From Alnus glutinosa (Eukaryota > Streptophyta > Magnoliopsida > Fagales > Betulaceae), in NCBI RefSeq assembly GCF_958979055.1, contig NC_084891.1:24947501-25011500 (forward strand): a stretch of DNA of 64,000 nucleotides, in the 5' to 3' direction. Positions within the stretch are counted from its first letter, which is position 1. Each line of letters begins with the position of its first letter. Both the position numbers and the translations under genes were made by a program. The notes under the pieces were generated by a model. The model was not told the origin of the DNA and did not search any database. It saw only the letters and a program-made list of their open reading frames with translations. Positions 1 to 14,273 of this stretch are shown one piece after another.

Positions 1-2294
1 GGTGCTATCCCTTAATTTCTCTTGCAATATAGGCACAGGATTTTCCGGGTAGAATTTTGCAGTCATACTTGCTAACTTGTAGCTTACATGAGCTGCTATT
101 TGACCTAAAATACGCATTGAATTGTCTAGAAGATGCGTCTACTAATGGAAGTTTTCTAGTTTCACTTATCTTAGATTCTGCATTTTAGAAGGCACAAAAC
201 TCCCTACCCTGAAGATAATCCTATTCATAGATGTAGGGTAAATGTCTTTTTCAAAAAGCCAAACACCTTTCCAACTTTTGTAGCATATTTTGTTCCAGAT
301 CATGTTATAATTATTATTTTCAACTTTTTTCTTCTTCTTGTAAGTCCTGGAAATCATCATAAATGCTCTTGGTTGGATTTATGGCACATTACTTCTTGGA
401 GCTTATTCATTCAACCATTTATTGGACCCCCCCGTCTTTATAGCACACAATACATTTGCAATTGATAGTTCACAAAATTCTTCAATTTTGAATATGTTTT
501 TTTCAATCACGCCTTATTATTTTTTCTGCCTTGATACTGCCCTCTTGTGACATGGTCTTGTCAACCTGTGACTGTTAGCAATCTTTTTACTTATGTACAT
601 GATGTAGTGTTATAAGCTTCCTTGTTATAATTGAGAAGTTAAGAGGTGTACACTTCACCATATTATGATAGTGCAGAGTATATTTGTCACACTGGCCTTT
701 TGTGATTCTACATGCTGCACAGTATGCCTACTTGCCCTGTGTCAAGGCAGGCATAGAATGTGTTTCAGAATTGACATGTACTATCTATATGTAAAGTCTG
801 GGATGTAGTTTATAACCTACCGCTAGGAATTAGGGGCCTTTTTAAGATGATGGTTTCATCAAATTTGTTAGTGATCAGCTAAACTGTGATGGGATTTATA
901 TTAGGTCTTCCAGGAGAATGTGCTTCCAATATTATGGGAGTGGATGCATGCTTGGAATAGACAGTCATTTCTCATATAGCTTGAAGATGTTGCTTAGAAT
1001 TTGGAAATTTTCTTTCTCAATTGGTCATATATTAGAGCCATTATCACGTAGAGAGACTACATCATTCTCTGCTTATTTAATGGAATAAGGAGTTCTCTGT
1101 ATGTCAGTTAGACAAACTTGGTGGGGGGCCATGGTACGATAACAACTTTATCATGGGCAAGTGATTTTTTTGGAAAATTTATGGGATGGTTTCGTCTTGT
1201 ATTATGGGTTGGTAGAGATCACTAAATGTTGGCAGAATAGTAAAAACTTGCTGACTAATTTGCCTTTTTATTTTGGTTTCATCATGGCTCTTCTCTTGTA
1301 ACGGAACATCGGTGTATGGCCAGAAACTTGTAGATGTGTTCAAATTTGAGGGCATAAGGGTTCACATTAATTTCTGAGTTCCATTCTTGCTTCAATCCCT
1401 TGTGCAGGTTGTGTTATTGTTTATGTTTAAAGCACTCATCTGACTACATTTGCCGTTGTGTGCTTGTTGCTATTAGTGTTTCATGCATGGGTGGGCTCCT
1501 TAAGGGATTTTATTCTTTTCTTTTTGGTCATAGCAGGCCATCTGAGAATATTTTGGGTTGATGGGGTTGCCTTCAGGATTGTTTACGTTAATCTAGTGCA
1601 ACCATTTCTGAATGCCTTATGCCTTCTGGATTAATCACTTAGATGTAATGTGACACAGAACTTTATTTTTGATGCCAGTCATGGTTGGTGTTGGGGATGC
1701 TTTTTTGAGTTATTATTGGATGGACAAAATATGTGGTGACCATTGCTGAAATTAGGGCTGCGTTTGCACTTATTTGAATTAACCATTACATATACATTTT
1801 TAGTCGCTTCTTCATTTTAATGTGGATATTTTTATTTTGCTTGGTTTTTGTTTCGTATATTTATTTGCATTTTGCTGCCATAGGGGCATGCATGTCATTT
1901 ATTAAAAAACAAGAATTTTAGCTTGATGTCCTTTTGCCGTTTAATTCTTTGTTTTATATAATTTGTATAAAAATGTATCAATTGTAAACAATACCCAAGC
2001 GCACAGGTAAGTCTTCTATGGTTCTTAATTGCTTTTATTTGTTAAACATGTGTCCCTTTAAGAGTAGGTACACGAAGTGGCCCTGCCTTGGACGGGTTCC
2101 CCGTCATAATTTTATTTTTTTTGTTAAACATGTGCCTAATTTTCTTGCCTTAGCATGTGAACATGTGTTTAATTTATCTTCAGGTTAACTTGTCCTCCCC
2201 CCTTTTTATTGGGTTGTAAAAGTGTATTCTTTCTTGAATAATCTACTCTTATTAGTTTCATCTGCTCAATCGATTATTATTGTTGTTGTAACAG
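1..2294 (+). other. Upstream intron of the PRP40-like gene (no exon seen)
   Basis: The first recognisable exon starts at 2295 with an acceptor, and its reading frame is already open, so the gene begins left of the window. I searched this stretch for the preceding WW-domain exon and found no convincing coding segment. Only short stop-limited frames occur. It is best read as one long AT-rich intron. It contains a short SINE remnant near 2062-2108, listed separately. Confidence 0.6.
2062..2108 (+). repeat. 3' remnant of a tRNA-derived SINE
   Basis: This stretch contains the block tacacgaagtgg, then a tgcctt segment, a gggttc segment and a T-rich end. The same series occurs in the 3' half of the SINE at about 53210-53446 in the opposite orientation. 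Only the tail half is present and no A/B-box promoter remains. It is an intronic relic of the same family. Confidence 0.5.
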
Positions 2295-5200
2295 AAGGCT
2301 GATGCATCAACTGTTTGGAAGGAATACACTTCTGCAGAGGGAAGAAAGTGCGTTATATCTTTCCTTTTCCGGCTAATTTCATTTACCTATATCATTTTAG
2401 AGTATTAGTGTTGTTGAGTACCTTTTTAATGCATCGTTTTCTTTTTTAATGTTTGATGTATAATTTTTTGAGATATAATTGGAGTGGCTTTTGCAGGTAT
2501 TACTACAACAAGGTTACAAAGGACTCTAAATGGACAATACCAGACGATTTGAAGGTTTGGAGGTTCCAATTTGGGGTGGGGGTGGGGGTGGGGGTGGGGG
2601 TGTGTGTGTGGAGGTTCTAATTTGGTTCTAACTTTAAGATGTTTTGCTTTCAGTTGGCTCGTGAACAGGCTCAAAAAGCAGTTAGCCAGGGTACACAACC
2701 AGAAACAAGTGGGAGTTCGCATGCTCCAGATGTTGTTACTGTCTCCTCAGTTGAAACAGCTGTGGCTACTGTCTCAGCTGGCACCTCCACTACTTCGACA
2801 TTACCTGGGGTTGCTTTGAGCCCAGTTCCGGTGACACCCGTTGTTGCAGTTTCTAATCCTTCCCCTGTTATGGTTTCTGGATCACCAACCATTTCTGGTG
2901 CACAATCTACTGTATCAACAAGTGCTGTTGGTATTCATCATCATGCACTAGCTGCTGCTACTCCACCTAGGGCTGTTTCAGGAAGTGCTGGAGTTCCTGA
3001 TATTTCAATGAAAGCCAACCCAGCACCAATGTATATACTTATTTTGTTGCTTAAATTTTGAAGTTGTCTTGATTGTTTTTATTGATGTGGAAAGGGGTTT
3101 GGTTTGAGTGCTCTGCCTTTTGTATCCTCAATATTACAGGAGTCATTTCGAAAACCTAGCATCTCAAGAATTTCAAGGTTCTATAGATGGAGCTTCTGTG
3201 CAGGATATTGAGGTATGACTAGTTTTTCAGCAGAATTTTCTGGCAGTCTTAAATTGGGCTTGTATTTTCAATCATGATCAAGATTGCCCTGCATGCTGGT
3301 TGCATATTTTGGAGAAAAGCACGGGATTTCCTTTTCCCTACAGTGCTTCTCATCTAAAATAAGTTCATAACAATGTCTAGCTCAAGTTGCCGTTCAAAGC
3401 CAGATCACTATTGGCCACCCATTTGGAGAACACATGGTAACCTTGTCAAAAGTAGGCACAAGAACAAATACTCGATTTGCTTTCATGACATGTTTCTGTG
3501 GTGTCCCTGGCAGGAAGCCAAAAAAGGAATGGCAGTTGCTGGAAAAATTAATGTGACTCCTTTAGAGGAGAAACCACTTGAGGATGAACCCTTGGTGTAT
3601 GCCAGTAAGCTGGTATTAACCTATATTTTTACGTCTTATTAAATTTATTGTTGAGAAGTGTGAAGCAAGCTCAGCACCATCATCTTTTGTCTCCAATGAC
3701 TTATTTTTATGTGCTTTTGTATTTAGGAGGCAAAAAATGCATTCAAAACTCTGCTGGAATCTGTTAATGTGCAGTCTGATTGGACTTGGGAACAGGTAGC
3801 TTAGCTGTACCTTTCCTATTTTCACCATTTCTCATCTGTTTGTAAATGCATCTCAATGATGTTGACTTTTAACATAGGCAATGAGGGAGATAATTAATGA
3901 CAAAAGATATGGGGCTCTGAAAACGCTTGGTGAGCGGAAGCAAGCATTTAATGAGGTAAGCCTTGTGAGCAACTTATATGAATGGCTTAGCTGGGATTTT
4001 TTTTTTTGGTTTGCATAAATTGACTTGCTTTTTGAATTCAATTGGGCCTCAATGATTCAATCTTTACTTCATAATTTTCTATGCATAGATTGCATAATTT
4101 TTCGTCTTTTTTATGACATAAAATTGGTTATATCCGTTATTTCAGTACTTAGGTCAAAGGAAGAAACTCGAAGCTGAGGAGAGGCGCATGAAGCAGATAA
4201 AAGCTCGGGAAGAATTCACAAAGATGTTGGAAGTATGTTGTGTGAATTTCATAATGGCTCTTTTCGCCATTTCTTTGCATATAGCTGATTGATATGATAC
4301 TCTTTTCCTGCCCTAATATTTTTTTCCAATACGATGTTTTTTCAGGAGTCCAAGGAACTCACGTCATCCACCAGATGGAGGTTCAGGCCTCTCCCTTATG
4401 TGCTGTAGCTTTTGATCCTAGGTAGCAAGCAAAATATTTATGATTTTCTGACAGAAGCTTTTTTGTCCTGGTCAGCAAAGCTGTTAGTATGTTTGAAAAT
4501 GATGAACGATTCAAGGCTGTTGAAAGAACTAGAGACCGGGAGGATCTTTTTGAAAGCTACATGGTGGAACTTGAAAGGAAGGTAAGAAACTGCTACTTCA
4601 TTTGCTCATGTAGTAAGTGTGAATGGGGCTCCCATATTTAAACTGGATCTTTATTCATTAGTAGTGTCCATGTTGTTAAAGGGAAAGGGGAACAATCTTG
4701 TGTGAATTATGTTGAAGTTTCATGAATGGGCAAAAGTAGTCTTTTTTCCCTTGTCATTGTTCTTAATCTCTTGTGCGCTCTCTCTCTCTCTCTGGCTTTA
4801 GCTCCATGTTCCTCTGCTCCATCAAACTTGTATTTTCATGTATTCAAACTTTTTTTTTTTTTTTAAAGGCCAAGCATATTTCTTCTTTTGTATTAGCGAT
4901 CAAATACACTTCAGGGACTCTGGTTTTTCCAAGTCAATGAAGGTGTTCCTTCCATCTTATATTGTTTGTTTTTGTTTTTTTGTGGACCTTAAGATCTGAT
5001 TTTTAATATCAGTGACAGTGAGATCGGGATTCTTGTCTATCCTTGTTTTTTCTCCTCTTTGTTACAACATAGTGGTTAAAAGACTGACTTTCCCAAAAAT
5101 AAACATATGGGGATTTGCCATCTAGAGTCTTTTTCCTATTAAAACATTATTTGCCAACTCTGGGAGGACTTTTATAGCTTATTATAGCTATGTTCCAGTG

Positions 5201-8200
5201 TCTATCCAATTGTCTTTCCCATCTTACCAGTCATATCTTAAAATTTTCCATGCTATACCAGACAAGAACTCTGCTTGGACATCCAGGAACTCTTGTTTTA
5301 TTTTGGAGGGTGCATAAACTATGAAAAATTGAATGAGAAACAAACTATCGTATCCACATCAGTAACATATCTTATGATGTTTTCCAAAGCACAGGTAATG
5401 GATATACCACATAAATGCATGAATGAACTTGTTTGTTGACGTACATACTTTCTGGTTGTGATGTTGTTAACTGGTTCAGTCTTATTGTGCTTGGGGACTG
5501 ATAATGAATTAAAATTTGAGTTTGAAAGCAGTTAAATTAGTGTTAATGTTCCTTTGACAACTTTGATAAAGGTACTTTTTTTTAAAGATATTTAATGTAT
5601 AAGTTAGAATCATTAATTCTGGTTCAGAAAGATATGAAATAGGACGTCAAAGGATTTTGCATAATGCACTTATGTAGATAAAAAATATACACAATTACAA
5701 AAGATCGTAAAAATATACATAATTGCTAGGTGGTATTGATTGAGAAAGATGCTTTAGCTAAACTTGTTATCTACGCTGTTATGATGAAGGCATGGTTAAC
5801 TACCTTGTGATTTGTAGCGGTCTCCTTTCTTTATTGCTGAGTCACAATTAGACAAAGAGCTGGCAGGCAGGGATTTACAGTAATAGATGGCTACCTTAGT
5901 TGCTAGTGTTATTCTTTTGCATCAAACGGTTTCTTTCTTTCTGACATTGTTAGTGAACATATATTCTTTGTTTCTTAACTTTCTTTTCTTCTTTTTTTCC
6001 CCCTTACTTCCTAATCATGAACAAACCATCTTTTTTAGCATTTTTTAAGACCATATTTGTCTGCATTTCTGTGTTATTCCCTTATCATGTGGATAGTTGG
6101 CCCTACCTTCTGTTTATGGGTTGATGTGTGATTGCAGGAAAAGGAAAAGGCTGCTGAGGAGCATAGGTGGAGTATATCAGAGTACAAGAAATATTTGGAA
6201 TCCTGCGACTTTATTAAGGTGGAATCCTGTGACTTCAAATATTTAGAAAACAAATACTTTTTGATTTTATATTCTCTAGACTCTATCTTGTCTCTTATTG
6301 TAGGCGAATACCCACTGGAGAAAAGTTCAAGATCGCTTAGAAGATGATGAAAGATGTTCACGTCTTGAAAAATTGGAACGTTTGCTCATTTTCCAGGTAT
6401 TCGCTTTATTTGTGCTTGATCCTATTTTCTGGAACTATATGTTGACATAGGTTGTGGCAGGACTATATACGGGACCTGGAGAAGGAAGAAGAGGAGCAAA
6501 AAAAGATACAGAAGGTAGAATCTTTCTTTGTGAGCACTCATTTTCTTCTAATACGTGTTCTCATTTTCATTTGTGTTTCACATATAAGGAGCAATTGAGG
6601 CGGGCTGAGCGGAAGAACCGTGATGAGTTTCGCAAGCTTTTGGAAGGACATGTTGCTGCTGGCATTCTCACGGCTAAAACTCACTGGCGTGATTATTGCC
6701 TAAAGGTGCGTTACCTGGTCCAATTTTTGTGCAACAACGGAAGATTGGGTGAATAGGAACTGCTTCTGGATTACAAATTGGTTCTTTTGTTTAGGTTTTT
6801 TTCTTCTTTGCGTTTAGGTTAAGGATTCACCTCAATATCAAGCTGTTGCATCAAACATCTCTGGTTCCTCACCGAAGGATTTATTTGAGGACATTGCTGA
6901 AGAATTAGAGAAACAGGTAAATTCTCACTTTTATATTTCAATGTCTGATTCACCCTTTCTGTTTGTTGGAAAAGAAGAATATAGAACCATAAATATTTGA
7001 AGTTATTGCATGATAAAAGATGCCAAATAGAAATATCTCCAATTATGGCATTTGCCAATGTATCAATTAAATATGTATGGATTTATTTTTTATTTTATTT
7101 TTATTTCATTGATATTTGCTAAAACCTTGATGATTTGAAGACGGGAATAACATCTTTAACCTTTTCTCATCTCTTCTCTCATTCATTTTTTTTCCCTTTC
7201 TATTTCAGAGATGAGATTTTGTTGAGAAACCTCATGTAACTTTGAGATATAGGACAAGAGGTTACACTCTCCTTGAATTGTAAATGTGAAATTTATTTGA
7301 AATTTTGGATTGGAAAACAGGAGGTTACACTCTCCTTGAATTGTAAATGTTCTGGTTTGAATTTGAAAATTGGACAGCTATCTTGAGTTAAAATGTAACT
7401 TTTAGCATGATAACTTGCTAAACTTCCTCTAGACATGCGTAATCCTATTTTATGTTGTCTGGTCAATTTTTTTCAAATGAATAATAAAATTTTATTAGAA
7501 AGTGTCAAAAGGGTTACAACTGAAGTAGACCACCTGAAGTACACTGGTATTATGCAAACGGGATAAGCTCATATTAAACAAAAAAGAAAGTTATCATGCC
7601 TGATGTGTAATATATTCTTCTTTGTTCTTTTTTTTTTTTTTTTTTTTCCGCTTTTTAATTAACATATTTTACTGATGGCACAAGACTTTTCGGCCCTGAC
7701 TTGATGAATGCATTAGCGTCTGATCAAAGTTGCACATGCTGTTGTTTCTATCATGTTGTTTTGTTCTGCCTGAACTAGATGATTTCTTTGGTGTTATTGC
7801 TTATTATCTAGATGTAAAGTTTACATTGAACAATTAAATCTATGTAAGTTAAGCTTATCGACATCTTTATCTAATTGTTGATTTTCTTTGCATGTATTCC
7901 ATTGGTGGTGGTGGTGGTAGTAGCAGCAGCAATACTAGTAGTAATAATGATAACAATTGTTGCATTTTTTGGGACACTTTTTCCATGAGAGTTTAAAGCA
8001 CCACAGTTGTCTGATGACGGGGTTGAGATGGAACCTTCCGTGAACTCAGTTTTGCCTTTTCTTGCGAAATAGAGAGATTGTCAGAGGGTCTCCAGCTGGA
8101 GCCTAAGACACTCTGACGCTTAAGTTAGCATGCTTGATTATTTTTCTAAGTATAGAAGTTGGGAATTTCTCCCCGTGTTTTAACTGGGTGCCTACCCTTT

Positions 8201-11200
8201 ATATAGTGGTCAATTTACAAAGGGGAGTTGATTCCCTCGTCACGTGAGTCTTGAAGCTGGGAAAATGATGTAGCTTTAGACGTGACTAGATGGCAGGTGA
8301 CACAGAGGGGATGATTTCTGTATTCTGTGCATTAGGCTTTGGATGGGCTCAGGTCTGCTTAACACGACACGTACTTCCCCTACCATTTAGTGGCTCAAGG
8401 GGGAGTGATGCGAGTGTACCGGGCCCCACTTGCAGGTATTTGACTGGTGAGGGCTAATGAAGACGATCGAGGGAGATGGACTTGGGGATTAACCTTTCAT
8501 TTCGTTGTGGCTGGTGATCGCTGATTCTCTTAGGAGACGACGATCGTGGGTTATTTGGCCCAACAGGTAGGGAATTATTCTCAGGTCCCGATTATTGACC
8601 GGACCTTGGGCCTGACTCCCGAACGTTGATGGGATGTTGATTTTATCTGGATACTGTTGCTTGTCTGGTAACTTCTGGTCATGAGATACAGCCTGAAGAT
8701 CCTCATTAAATGCAGGTCTAAATAAGCTGGCTGATCCTCGTGGTGCGAGCAACTGTTTCATCCTCTTGTTACTATCGTAATTGGTGATTGCGGCCGATCC
8801 CCGGTCGACGATTGACTCTAAAAGAGTTGATCATGGAGGTGGGCCTTGATCGCCTAATGGGCCGAAGCGGGCTTGCAATTTTAGTAGTTGTGTGGATTTT
8901 ACCATGCGGCCCGCTTCCCAACAATAACAAAGACGATAACAACAAATAAAAAAACAAATGGCACAAAACTCAACCTATTGCCAAAATCTCATCCTTTTGA
9001 TCACATCTTCAGGAAGTAAGATCATCCATGCTTCTTGTTCTACTGTTGATTATCTTTAGTTTATTATTTATGTCGATCTATGTTTCAGGCTACTCCTTGA
9101 AACTTCATTGTGAAATACCGGCCTAATTTAATTGGTGAATTCAAATATATACTTAAATGCATTCTTAAAAGAATTAAAAAGGGAATATACTTGATCCCTT
9201 GGATTTGTTGTTCAGTAACTTCTGTAGAATTTGGTTTTGAATTTGATGATTTGCCTGAGGGTAATGGGAAGCTGCAATGCTTATTGTTAAATATTTCTAA
9301 CATCGTTCATTTGCATGTTGACAGTATCATGATGACAAAACTCGTATAAAGGATGCAGTGAAGTTGGGGAAGGTAGGATATTATGAAGTTGTTGTTGTCT
9401 CTTCCCTGGGCATCTAATTTCAACTTTGTTTTTCGCAGTTTACCTTGGTGTCGACCTGGATGTTTGAAGACTTTAAGGCAGCTATTCTTGATGATCTTGG
9501 TTCCCCACCAATATCAGATATCAACTTAAAGGTACCTTAAAAGAGAAAAAGGAAAATTAATGTTTTTTTGACCTGTTCTTTGTGATGTTTATTGTGTCGG
9601 AAAAATCGGAATATGTAGTCATATGGTCAATTTAGATCTATGGTTCAATTCAACTTGAGCTTCTTGTCATTTAATGGGTTGATGTCAAATGAAATAAATT
9701 CATGTTTTGAGTAGGATTCAAGTTCCCTGAAAATGATATCCTTCTTGAGTTGGAATTTTTTCCCCAATGGACATTACTTTTGTGAGAAAGCTTTTAATAT
9801 TTCTTTTTACTCATCTAGCCAGAAGCTAGGCATGCCTGTATCTAAATGGAGGAGTATCACTTTTTTTTTTTTTAGATGAATAATAATTTTGTTGAAAGAA
9901 AAGGCAAAAGCCATCGTACATGAAAAGTATACAAGATAGCCAAACACCCTATAGCTTCTACAATTTGAAAAATGTACAACCCAATTCAAAAGAATCTCAT
10001 AAAAGACAATCTTAAAGAAAGCACGTTGTACTCGTAGTCCTAAAAAATACACTGATTCCTTTCTCTTCAAATGCTTCATATTAAGAATGCGGGAATAACT
10101 TTCCAGATGGCCCCGCCTTTGTATCTTTCAACATTGAAGCAGCTCTAGGATGTTGCGAGATTCGACGATAGCTCGAACATAAATATGTATTGAATGAAAA
10201 AAGAAATGAATGAATAGCCGCACCGACATGTATTGATTTCCGCCTCCACTATGTGCCTGGCAAGGTATAACCCGCGAAACCCTAAATAAGTTTAGGACGA
10301 GTATCACTTTTGTCAAAAGAAAAGTCTTTTGACCGTTTTCTGATAAGCAATGGTCTCTAATCAAAGTTTAAGGGATGTGGCTGACCTTGTGTCTCCAACT
10401 TTCTGGCTTAGTTTAAGTTTGAAGTTATTTGAAAACAGGCAAATCTTTTGATTAAGAGGCTTTTGAGGTATTTATGCAAGCTCAAAGATATTGTCTCATG
10501 TTACAACCATGGTGCTTAAATCATATGGTGCTCTTCATGTGAGGCATAAATATAACTCCTTTAACAAGCTTTTAACTTCTTTGTTTCATGAGACATGGAC
10601 CGATTATGGTGACATATGTGCTGATCCCTGACAAAGACATGCAATTATATCCTTTTGATAAGTGATTTTATTAAAGAATTATTAATGCAGGAGACCATGC
10701 AACGTAGCATACTTATGGCTACTTGTTGCCTACTTTGAATCTTGAAATCCCCCCCCCCCTCCTCCCACTCCCTTTTCCCCCTCTCCCAACAACATGAAAA
10801 GAAGTACAAAAATTATTTTTACAATGTTAGTAACCCTATGGAGGGGGCTTTTTGTTGCCGAGTTGTCCACTTGCATTAATGTTGATGTTTTTTTTGTTAA
10901 AAATACAATGAATTAAGATCCACCCACTTGGTCGAGAATTGATATATTTCTCGTTTCTCCTAATTGGGAAGCCCAGTTCCCTGAATTTTCCAAGAAGAGC
11001 TTGCCTAGATTGTGCTGAGATCATTCACTTATTCTTCTTGACTGTGGAGGCTTTCACGGAGGTAGAAGGTACTTCAAATTTGAGAACATGTGGTTAAAAT
11101 CAGAGGGTTTCAGGTACCCCCGAGGGCAGCTTTCTTCACATGGTCTGCAGCTCTAGGTAAAATCCTTACTTTGGACAATCTCAGGAAGAGGCACATAATC

Positions 11201-14200
11201 ATTGTAGATAGATGCTGCCTATGCAAGCGAGATGGGGAATCAGTGGACCATATTCTTCTGCATTGTGATGTGGCCTCTGCTCTGTGGAACAACATCTTCT
11301 CTCGCTTTGGTATTTCTTGGGTCATGCCTAAGAGTGTGCTAGACCTAGTTGCTTGTTGGTGGAAGTCTGGGAGATCAAAGAGCGCTACAATGTGGAAAAT
11401 GGTGCCTTTGCTTATTTTGGTGTATTTGGAGAGAAAGAAACCTTAGGTGTTTTAAGAACCTAGAAAGCTCCCTTGAGGAGGTGTTAGAGTTGTTTCTCCA
11501 TACGCTGTATCTTTAGTCGATGGCTTTTTTGTACCCTTTATCCATCAGCTTTGCTGATTTTCTTGCTTCTTTTTTCCTGTTCTAGTTAGGTCTTTCTTGT
11601 TGTATACTTCCGGTGTACATAGGGGCGCCTTACGCTTTCAATAAAACTAAACTTATCAAAAAAAAAAATCAGAGGGTTTTGTGGATAAGGTGAAACAATG
11701 GTGGTCTTCTTAATGCTTTCAACTTTCAAGGGTCTTCGAGTTTCATTTTGTCTCGCAAACTTAAGGCAATGAAAGCTGATTTAAGAGCTTGGAATGAGGT
11801 GTTTGGCAATGTAGAGAGGGAGAAAAGGCTTCTATCGGATGACTTGCACGTTTTTGAGGGTTTGGAAGAAGAAGAGTGTTATGCGATAAGGAGGAAATGG
11901 GGAAGGATAAAGCTATTATTGATTTGGAGTGAACAACTCTGTTTGAGGAGGTGAGCTGGAGGCATAAATTGAGGGCTGTGGTTAAAAGAGGGTGACAAGT
12001 GCGTTCTTCCATCGAGTAGCCAATTCAAATAGAAGAAATAACTTCATTAAATCCTTTTTGATTAATGGTAGTCTCTTCAGATCATGCTGTGATCAAATAA
12101 CACATTTTGCAGTTTTATGATAGCTTGTTTATTGAACAGTATAGTTGGTAGAGTAAGCTGGATGACCTTTCTTTGGACTCCATTGGCGAGGATGAGGCCA
12201 TCAAGTTGGAGAAAGCCTTTGAGGAAGAAGAGGTTCTTGAGGTTGTGCAAGCTCGAAATAGCGACAAGGCCCTAACTCTTGACGGTTTTACTATGACATT
12301 CTTCCAATCTTGCTGGGATCTTCTTAAAGAAGATATTAAGAACGTCTTCTATGATTTTCACGCAAGAGGCAAGTTTGAAAGAAGTCTTGATGCTATGGTC
12401 ATTACTCTCATTCTGAAGAAATCAGGAGCTGTTGATATTAAAAACTTATCCTATTAGTTTAGCGGGTGGCGTCTACAAAATTGTAGCCAAAGTTCTTGCT
12501 AACAGGTTGAAAATGGTTTCGGAAAAGATTATCTCCAAGCTTCATAACACTTTCGTTAGGGGTAGACAGATTTTAGACTTTGTTCTCATAGGTAATGATT
12601 GCCTTGAAAGAAGGATCTTATTAGGGGATCTAGGTGTGCTCTGCAAAGTGGATATTGAAAAGGCTTATGATCATGTCAATCGGGATTTTTTGTTGTATTT
12701 GTTGAGGAGGTGCAGTTTTGGAGAGACATGGCGTAATTTTTTAATTATTTTTTTGATAGGTAAGAGATCAATTTTATAGAAAAAGCGTAAAGTGCCCCTT
12801 AGTACACTAGAAGTATAAAGGGAAAACACCTATCTAGAAGTAGAAAAGCGAGTGAGAAAGTCAGAAAAAGAAATATTCAAAGGATGGACATACGCCGAAG
12901 TCCAACATACAAAGAGTGATAGAGCAAAGAAAGGATCTCTTCCAAGGATCTTTCCAAGTCTTCAAAACTCCTATTGTTTCTTTCCCACCATAAGCACCAA
13001 AAGATACAAATAGGCGCCATTTTCCAAACAACAGCACTCCTTGATCCACCAGATGACCACCAACATGCAAGCAAGTCAATAACCCGTCTAGACATAACCC
13101 AAGACATCTCGAAACGGCTGAAGAGAGTATTCCACAAAACTAAAGCCATGTCGTAGTGGAGAAGAAGATGATCCACAGTTTCCTTGGTCTTCTTACACAT
13201 GTAGCATCGGTTGATCATGATAACGTGCCGTTTTCTAAGGTTGTCCTGGGTGAGTATCTTACCAAGCGCCGTGGGCCACACAAAGAAAGCAGCCCTAGGA
13301 GGAGCTTGAATACGCCATATACTTTTTCGGGGAAAGCGACTGCTACCAGCGTTAGTTAAGGAGTAAAAGGACTTGACTTTGAAAACTCCTTTCTTTGGGG
13401 TGTTTTCCAGAGAAATGGCGTAATTGGATAGCACATTGTATTTCTTTGGAGTGTTTTCCTGTTTTGGTGAATAGCACTCTGATGAGATGTTTTAGTTCAC
13501 GGGTCTCGAACAAAGTAAACTGATTTGTTCTCTCCCAAAATCTGTCCTCTTCATGGTTTAAAGGAACTGATGGATACTTTACTTGGGTATGAGTAAGAAC
13601 TAAGTTTGAACTGTACTTCTTGATAGCGTGTTTGTCATATTTCATTACTTAGAATCTTCTGTTTTGCTACACTTTTGTCATTAATGCTTTACATGTGGCC
13701 TTTATTGCTGCTGTATTTTTGATAAGCAACATTAAGTCCATCCCTTGTGGGAGTGGGAGTGACTGAGGTGGAGAGGCTTTTTGATTGTTCTGTTGAACAG
13801 GCAAAAAAACCTTGCTATTGCTATCTTTTGAAGTTGAATCCTCACTGTGGTTATTAAGTATGCATGTTGTGTAATGTGTATAAAGTTTGTCTGTGCAATG
13901 TGTTAATTTAAATATTTTAATCATACCGTACTTCTTTGAAGTTTGTGTTTGAGGAGTTATTAGAGAGAACCAAGGAGAAGGAGGAGAAGGAAGCTAGAAA
14001 GCGTCAACGTCTTGCCGATGACTTCACTAAACTATTGTACACATTCAAGGTATAATGAGACTATTATTGTTAAATGGGACACAGATATTTCAATTATGCA
14101 TTGCTAGACTAAGTAGATTGCTTCTATCTAACTTATTGATGTGCTGCTTTATAGGAAATTACTGTATCTTCTAATTGGGAGGATTGTAAACCACTTTTTG

Positions 14201-14229
14201 AAGAGAGCCAAGATTATAGGTACTGCAAA

Positions 14230-14273
<44 letters not shown>

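Larger units (their letters stand above)
10840..13510 (+). mobile_element. Degenerate L1-type LINE (endonuclease and reverse transcriptase parts), host of two nested LINEs
   Basis: Around 10918-11110 the + strand encodes the end of an AP-endonuclease domain ([33 protein letters not shown]). The sequence resumes at 11680 ([15 protein letters not shown], then the reverse-transcriptase start ending in [13 protein letters not shown] at about 12290). It continues with [20 protein letters not shown] and the catalytic-Asp motif [12 protein letters not shown], and again at 13426 (WIAHCIS, PVLVNS). Stops and frameshifts make it dead. The 5' and 3' limits are approximate. It is interrupted at 11111-11665 and 12739-13408 by two other LINE copies. 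The whole complex lies in one PRP40 intron. Confidence 0.8.

Noticed and set aside
11761..12012. Minus-strand frame in the host LINE
   Set aside because: It is antisense to a recognisable LINE coding segment on the plus strand.
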